DNA from: Sphingomonadales bacterium UBA6157
GTDB lineage: Bacteria > Pseudomonadota > Alphaproteobacteria > Sphingomonadales > Sphingomonadaceae
Reading direction: 5' to 3'
NCBI GenBank assembly: GCA_002423025.1
Contig: DIUN01000025.1
Span: 25,897-44,041, forward strand
DNA length: 18,145 bases
Shown here: in pieces, positions 13,990 through 18,145 of the stretch
How positions within the stretch are numbered: the first letter of the stretch is position 1
Layout of the letters: every line of letters starts with the position of its first letter
Position numbers and translations under genes: made by a program
Notes under the pieces: generated by a model
Told to the model about the DNA's origin: nothing
What the model saw: only the letters and a program-made list of their open reading frames with translations
Database searches by the model: none

Positions 13990-15234
13990 ATGACCAATAT
14001 CTTCACCAATCCCGAGATGAACGATCTGCGCATGTCGGAAAAGGCGCGGCCGCTGTTCGATGCCGTTGTCCGTCACATCAACGACAATGTCGTGCCGATT
14101 TCGGAGGAGTTTGAAGAACTGGGCAAGGGCCGGGCCGATCGTTGGAGCTGGGCGCCGGGGCAGCTGGAATTGCTGCAGACGGCGAAGGACAAGGCCAAGG
14201 CGGCGGGCCTTTGGAATTTCTTCCTCCCCAATGCAGAAACCGGCGAGGGGCTGAGCAATCTGGACTATGCCTATATCGCCGCCGAACTGGGCAAAGTGCC
14301 GCTGGCATCGGAATCATTGAACTGCTCGGCGCCCGACACCGGCAACATGGAAGTGCTGGAACGGGTTGGCACGCACGAGCAGAAGCAACGCTGGCTGGAG
14401 CCCCTGCTCGCCGGTGAAATCCGCTCAGCCTATGCCATGACCGAGCCTGATGTGGCCTCGTCTGATGCCAAGAACATCCGCACCCGCGCCGTGCGTGATG
14501 GCAAGGACTGGGTGATCAACGGCGAGAAATTCTATATCTCGGGTGCCGGTGATCCGCGATGCAAGGTGATGATCGTGATGGTGCGCACCAGCGACGATGG
14601 CCCGGCGAGCAGCCAGCAATCCCAGATACTGGTGCCGATGGACACGCCCGGCGTGAAGATACTGGGGCCGATGCATGTGTTCAGCGAAGATCACGCGCCG
14701 CGCGGCCACATGCATCTGCGCTTTGAAAACGTCCGGGTGCCGTATGAAAACATCCTGCTCGGCGAAGGCCGCGGGTTCGAGATTTCACAAGTGCGACTGG
14801 GGCCGGGGCGTATCCACCACTGCATGCGCACCATCGGCAAGGCCGAGATCGCGCTGGATTACATGGTGCGGCGCGGCAATTCTCGCGAGGCGTTTGGCCG
14901 CCCGCTGATCATGCTGGGCAAGAATCTGGAACTGATCGCCCGTGCCCGAATCGAGATCGAGGCGATGCGGTTGATGGTGCTGAAGGCCGCCAAGGCGATG
15001 GACGTGCTAGGCAACCGCGAAGCGCGGGTGTGGGTGAGCATGGTGAAAGCGATGGTGCCGGAAAAGACCTGCCAGATCATCGACCAGGCAATCCAGATCC
15101 ACGGTGCCGCTGGCATTTCGCAATGGACACCGCTGGCCGATCTCTATGCCGACGTTCGCCACCTGCGCTTTGCCGATGGTCCGGACGAGGTGCACCACAT
15201 GGTTGTCGGACGGCACGAGACGGGGCTGCACTGA
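13990..15234 (+). CDS. Acyl-CoA dehydrogenase, ACAD10/11-like
   Basis: From ATG 13990 the protein is 414 residues, the normal length of a FAD-dependent acyl-CoA dehydrogenase, which introduces an alpha-beta double bond into acyl-CoA in the cytoplasm. Visible landmarks: N-terminal helical domain (to about 140), flavin/substrate motif YAMTEPDVASSDA (148-160), WVINGEKFYISGA (174-186), REAFGRPL (299-306), IQIHGAAGIS (368-377) and LRFADGPDEVHHMVVGRHE (392-410). The ADGPDE signature, in place of the common YEGT, is typical of the ACAD10/11 group, some of which handle phosphorylated 4-hydroxyacyl-CoAs. No APH-type kinase gene or domain accompanies it here. The ATG is chosen over frame-extending upstream codons because AGAGGA lies about ten bases upstream and homology starts there. 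An SDR gene follows by 50 bp, likely one operon. Confidence 0.9.
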   Translation: MTNIFTNPEMNDLRMSEKARPLFDAVVRHINDNVVPISEEFEELGKGRADRWSWAPGQLELLQTAKDKAKAAGLWNFFLPNAETGEGLSNLDYAYIAAELGKVPLASESLNCSAPDTGNMEVLERVGTHEQKQRWLEPLLAGEIRSAYAMTEPDVASSDAKNIRTRAVRDGKDWVINGEKFYISGAGDPRCKVMIVMVRTSDDGPASSQQSQILVPMDTPGVKILGPMHVFSEDHAPRGHMHLRFENVRVPYENILLGEGRGFEISQVRLGPGRIHHCMRTIGKAEIALDYMVRRGNSREAFGRPLIMLGKNLELIARARIEIEAMRLMVLKAAKAMDVLGNREARVWVSMVKAMVPEKTCQIIDQAIQIHGAAGISQWTPLADLYADVRHLRFADGPDEVHHMVVGRHETGLH

Positions 15235-15284
15235 TCTTTCAGCCCGCCCTTCTTCCAGCGGCCTAGATTCAAGGACACAAGATC

Positions 15285-16073
15285 ATGGACACCAGCAGCC
15301 TGTTCCGCCTCGATGGCCGCGTGGCGCTTGTCACCGGGGGCAGCCGCGGCATCGGCAAGATGATCGCCGCCGGCTTCATTGCCCAGGGCGCCAAGGTCTA
15401 CATCTCGTCACGAAAGGCGCCTGCCTGCTTGGAAACGGCGGCGGAACTGGGGCCAAACTGCATCCCGCTGCCACAGGATGTCTCGACCGTCGCGGGCTGC
15501 CAGGCGCTTGCCGCACAGCTCGCCGCGCATGAATCAAGGCTCGACATTCTCGTCAACAACGCCGGCGCCGCATGGGGCGCCCCGTTCGAGGCGTTTCCGG
15601 AAAGCGGTTGGGACAAGGTCATGGATTTGAACGTCAAATCGCCGTTCTTTCTCACGCAGGCGCTGCATGGTCTGTTGAAGGCGTCGGGCACACGCGCGCA
15701 GCCGGCCAAGGTGATCAACATTACGTCGATCGACGGCATCCGGCTCAATCCGCAGGAAACCTACAGCTACCACGCCTCCAAATCGGCGCTGATCTATCTC
15801 ACCAAGCGCATGGCGGCGCGGCTGGTGAACGATGCCATAAATGTCACCTCGATCGCCCCGGGCGCCTTTGCCAGCGAGATGAACCGGGTCGCGCGCGATC
15901 ACGGCGAAGCAATTTCCAAATTCATCCCCTCCCGTCGCATTGGTGTTGACGAGGACATGGCCGGCGCAGCCATTTACCTCGCGAGCCGCGCCGGGGATTA
16001 TGTTGTCGGCGACACGATCACCGTGGATGGCGGCGTCGCCCATGCCAGCACCGGGGCCGGCTTCTCCGATTGA
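15285..16073 (+). CDS. Short-chain dehydrogenase/reductase (classical SDR)
   Basis: The 262-residue protein is a classical SDR with all motifs: the cofactor-binding TGGSRGIG (17-24), NNAG (91-94), N116 in DLNVKS, catalytic S148 (NITSID), Y162 and K166 in YHASK, and a PG turn at 192-193. It would oxidise an alcohol or reduce a ketone with NAD(P)(H); S41-S42-R43 after the second strand hints at NADP(H), but this is a weak guide. The sequence is close to the FabG-like group used in peripheral beta-oxidation. AAGGA lies nine bases before ATG 15285. It follows the acyl-CoA dehydrogenase gene at 50 bp on the same strand and probably acts in the same pathway, for example on a hydroxyacyl or hydroxy intermediate. 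It converges with the alpha/beta hydrolase gene, 44 bp away. Confidence 0.92.
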   Translation: MDTSSLFRLDGRVALVTGGSRGIGKMIAAGFIAQGAKVYISSRKAPACLETAAELGPNCIPLPQDVSTVAGCQALAAQLAAHESRLDILVNNAGAAWGAPFEAFPESGWDKVMDLNVKSPFFLTQALHGLLKASGTRAQPAKVINITSIDGIRLNPQETYSYHASKSALIYLTKRMAARLVNDAINVTSIAPGAFASEMNRVARDHGEAISKFIPSRRIGVDEDMAGAAIYLASRAGDYVVGDTITVDGGVAHASTGAGFSD

Positions 16074-16117
16074 TGACTGCGGCTCAAACGGGTCGCTCAT
16101 CGCACTGAGGAAAGTCC

Positions 16118-17092
16118 TTACAAAGTTGGGCACGTATTTTCGTTGGTCTGCCAAATCTCGACTATTGTGCGGAGCGCCGTGACAAACGCCAGCGGCTGAT
16201 CAAGCATGAGGTGGTGGCGCGCCTTCGGAACAGCGATGATCGGAATATCGGTGCCGCCCAATTCCCGGACATATTCAGCCGAGTCAGGTGTGAACAACAG
16301 GCTTTCCGCGCCATACACGATTGCCTTGCGGCCCGGAACGGCAACAAGGCGCTTGCCAATCTCATGCCATCCCTGATCTGCGCTGTCCTGACGGAAAACT
16401 TCGGGATCAAACTTCCAGGTCCATTCCTCGCCGCTCCGACGCAGCGAGTGAAAGGCCATATAATCCATCAGAAATGCCTCACCGACAGGCTGCGGCGGGG
16501 AAAGCACGTATCGGCTGCGCGCGGTGGGATAGTCCGGATAGCGGCGTTGGGGCTTGTCGGGGTCGCCCGAACCCGGACGCCCGTTTCCCTGCCGGTTTCG
16601 CTCCTCCAGCACCTCGGGTCGCAGAACCATCATATCGCACAGGATCAAGCCGGAAAATCGTTCCGCGGCCAGCGCCATCGCGGTCAAGCCGACTGAAGCA
16701 CCAAAGCTGTGCGCAATGATGACAGGCTTGGCCGGTCCATCGAACAGCCCAAGCGCCTCGGCAACCCCGACCATCTCTGCGCCGCGAGCATGAGCGTCAC
16801 ACCCAGGCCGGTTTGCGCTATCGCCCATTCCCGACAGGTCATAGGCGATGACGTGATGGTCCCCCGCCAGAAATGGTGCGATGAACGCAAAGCACCTCGC
16901 ATGCGCCAGAAAGCCATGCGTCATCAGGATCGGGGGATGCGAGCGGTCGCCCCACCGAAAATAATGGATGCGCGTTCCCGCTACATCGATGAAGCCTTCC
17001 TCGCGAGGCACGGCGAGTGCTTCACAAAACCAGCCGGGCAGAGCATCGGGCCGCGGTGCCCAGAGCGGGTCGATGTCATCACTTGCGTCCAC
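16118..17092 (-). CDS. Alpha/beta-fold hydrolase
   Basis: From GTG 17092 the product is 324 residues. It shows the alpha/beta hydrolase core: oxyanion region THGFLAH (about 58-64), YDLSGMGDS (about 84-92), a nucleophile elbow AHSFGAS with S129, and a C-terminal His in ARHHLMLDQP (H293 or H294). The elbow is A-x-S-x-G rather than the usual G-x-S-x-G, which is tolerated in some esterases and haloperoxidase-like members. No signal peptide is seen. The start is GTG 17090-17092 because a full AAGGAGG (17100-17106) lies seven bases upstream; the GTG at 17137 has none, and the ATG at 17096 is in another frame and stops after five codons. An inverted repeat at 17111-17129 precedes the ribosome site. 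It may cleave an ester or CoA-linked intermediate of the neighbouring ACAD/SDR pathway. Confidence 0.85.
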   Translation of the reverse strand: MDASDDIDPLWAPRPDALPGWFCEALAVPREEGFIDVAGTRIHYFRWGDRSHPPILMTHGFLAHARCFAFIAPFLAGDHHVIAYDLSGMGDSANRPGCDAHARGAEMVGVAEALGLFDGPAKPVIIAHSFGASVGLTAMALAAERFSGLILCDMMVLRPEVLEERNRQGNGRPGSGDPDKPQRRYPDYPTARSRYVLSPPQPVGEAFLMDYMAFHSLRRSGEEWTWKFDPEVFRQDSADQGWHEIGKRLVAVPGRKAIVYGAESLLFTPDSAEYVRELGGTDIPIIAVPKARHHLMLDQPLAFVTALRTIVEIWQTNENTCPTL

Positions 17093-17110
17093 GCATGGAC
17101 CTCCTTGCAA

Positions 17111-17129
17111 ACCGCTCGCACTTAGCGGT
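17111..17129 (-). promoter_or_regulatory. Inverted repeat ACCGCT-N7-AGCGGT before the hydrolase gene
   Basis: ACCGCT (17111-17116) and AGCGGT (17124-17129) are exact reverse complements, four bases upstream of the AAGGAGG ribosome site of the alpha/beta hydrolase gene. It could be an operator or an mRNA leader hairpin that affects access to the ribosome site. No dedicated regulator gene is adjacent. Confidence 0.4.
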
Positions 17130-17302
17130 CCTTTCACGTCAGGACAAAGCCCTGAAATGCTGCAGGTTTAATGGTGATGGTGGTGGAGTGCCCAGCGAGA
17201 AGCTTCGCCGCCAGTTTGGCGTCGCAAATCACTGGCTGAAGTTAAAGCCTTTCTAACAATGTACTGCCTATATCCATCGCTTGCACGGTATCGCCCGCAA
17301 AC

Positions 17303-17527
17303 GTGCTCCTTGCAGGGATCGAGATGCGGAGTGGCCTGTTTCATCGCATGCCGGTTCGCCGGGAATTAGACTCCTGGCTGACCGACAACTGCTTGCGTGC
17401 AGCAGAAGCGCTCTCCGAGCTGGCACTTGAGCTTGAGGCAGAGACTGCCCGAGACATCGGGGCAGTCGCGAGCTTCGACAGCAAGAGTGACTTCATTGCC
17501 TTGAAGCTGGCCTCTGATGGCCGGTGA
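17303..17527 (+). CDS. Short unrecognised ORF, in frame with the recombinase fragment
   Basis: This 74-codon frame begins at GTG 17303, or better at ATG 17324 with AGGGA upstream (67 residues). Its product is a charged, helical peptide (LRAAEALSELALELEAETAR) that I cannot assign. It ends at TGA 17525-17527, and the same frame continues nine bases later into the recombinase-type fragment at 17537. It may therefore be the upstream part of one broken gene, or an independent small gene in mobile-element debris. Confidence 0.35.
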   Translation: MLLAGIEMRSGLFHRMPVRRELDSWLTDNCLRAAEALSELALELEAETARDIGAVASFDSKSDFIALKLASDGR

Positions 17528-17536
17528 ACCACAAGC

Positions 17537-17971
17537 GTGTGCGCCGGCTTTGGGGGCATGCTCCAAGCCGTCACTGAAGCGGAGAAAGAACTTCGCATTA
17601 CCATCCCTGCACGCATCCGCCGGACCGGGCTAGCCGTTCGATTCTTTCTCGAGACAGGACAGCACGCTGCTGTGGGGCCGGTCGATCATAAGCTCATGGT
17701 TGCGATAGCCAAGGCGAAGTCCTGGTGGAAACGGCTCCAAGCCGAACCCAACATGACAGTGACCGACCTTGCAAAAGCAGAAGGTCTGGCGGCGAATTAT
17801 ATTGATCGCGTCCTCAGGCTTGCGTTCCTGTCTCCAACTGTTGTCACCGCCATCCTGATTGGAACCACTCAGACCAACATCAACCTCGAGCGATTGAAGG
17901 ACGTGAAATTTATCGCTCCGTCCTGGACGAAGCAGCATCGTCTACTCGGCGTTGCCGCCGCACAGCGCTGA
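17537..17971 (+). pseudogene. C-terminal fragment of a serine-recombinase-type protein
   Basis: The 144-codon frame matches the C-terminal module commonly seen in, or encoded just after, alphaproteobacterial serine recombinases: an RITIPARIRRTG strand region (about 20-31), a helical stretch KLMVAIAKAKSWWKRL (about 52-67), then a helix-turn-helix-like MTVTDLAKAEGLAANYIDRV (about 73-92), the hallmark LRLAFLSPTVVTAIL (93-107) and a W-x-x-Q-x-x-LLG end. The catalytic N-terminal resolvase domain (YxRVSxxxQ motif) is absent from the window, so it cannot recombine DNA alone. No good ribosome site precedes GTG 17537. An in-frame TGA sits nine bases upstream. I read it as a decayed mobile-element remnant, though in some genomes this module is a separate small gene. 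Confidence 0.55.
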
Positions 17972-18145
17972 CCAGCAAAATCAACTCCTCACTGGCAAAT
18001 TGGCCGACTGAGAATCAGGCCCAGTTGAGGGGCTCAAGCGACTTTTAAGCCCAGTCTCCGGTGAGTTTGGCCGTGCAAAGCCCCGGGAAATGGGGGAGAA
18101 TATCCCATTACCCTTGATATTTATCATCACACAAGAACTTGGCGG
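17972..18145. other. AT-richer noncoding end of window
   Basis: After the recombinase fragment no gene is visible up to the window edge. GC content falls toward the end (ATATTTATCATCACACAAG), which may be promoter DNA for a gene to the right, or more mobile-element debris. No tRNA or attachment-site-like repeat could be recognised. Confidence 0.3.

Noticed and set aside
1..18145. CRISPR arrays, tRNA or rRNA genes, riboswitches
   Set aside because: No regularly spaced repeats, cloverleaf-like sequences or rRNA signatures were seen on either strand.

Overview
The window is GC-rich, densely coded bacterial chromosome. Its proteins (a YadA-anchored surface protein, an AHL-type LuxR solo, an ACAD10/11-like acyl-CoA dehydrogenase, SDR and MBL hydrolases, recombinase debris) suggest an alphaproteobacterium, most likely a sphingomonad (Novosphingobium/Sphingopyxis/Sphingobium type). 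No rRNA or tRNA is visible, so this placement is inference.

Layout. 1-1020: the 3' part of a multi-pass membrane protein gene, convergent with a small secreted protein; their stop codons overlap. 1065-2345: a short trimeric-autotransporter-like gene on the minus strand with its own intrinsic terminator. 2349-2907: an apparently gene-free gap. 2908-3315: a GFA-type zinc protein. 3327-7378 (minus): the centrepiece, a tightly packed operon of amidase, N,N-dimethylformamidase (DMFase) small subunit and DMFase large subunit. 7559-8329: a LuxR-type autoinducer-binding regulator transcribed divergently from that operon, across a 180-bp region rich in dyads. 8456-9118: an unrecognised protein.

9119-10929 looks foreign or mobile. 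It holds a lone, visibly AT-richer HsdR-N-like PD-(D/E)xK protein, then about 730 bp of noncoding DNA with a long perfect inverted repeat and several inverted and direct copies of AACAGGGAA. 10930-17092 is a catabolic block: an exported YtcJ/NfdA-like amidohydrolase and a divergent exported metallo-beta-lactamase-fold hydrolase, then an acyl-CoA dehydrogenase and an SDR in one direction, and a convergent alpha/beta hydrolase. The right edge (17303-17971) carries what looks like the C-terminal remnant of a serine-recombinase module, with an in-frame stop just upstream of it.

Working model (inference). The LuxR solo may control amide breakdown. The amidase and the iron-dependent DMFase-like enzyme would act on small amides or formamides. 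The nearby GFA protein, and the amidohydrolase whose family includes N-substituted formamide deformylase, could widen C1/amide chemistry. The true substrates are unknown. The most interesting items are the LuxR/amidase/DMFase locus with its palindromic promoter, the structured noncoding element at 10530-10750, and the orphan HsdR-N protein.
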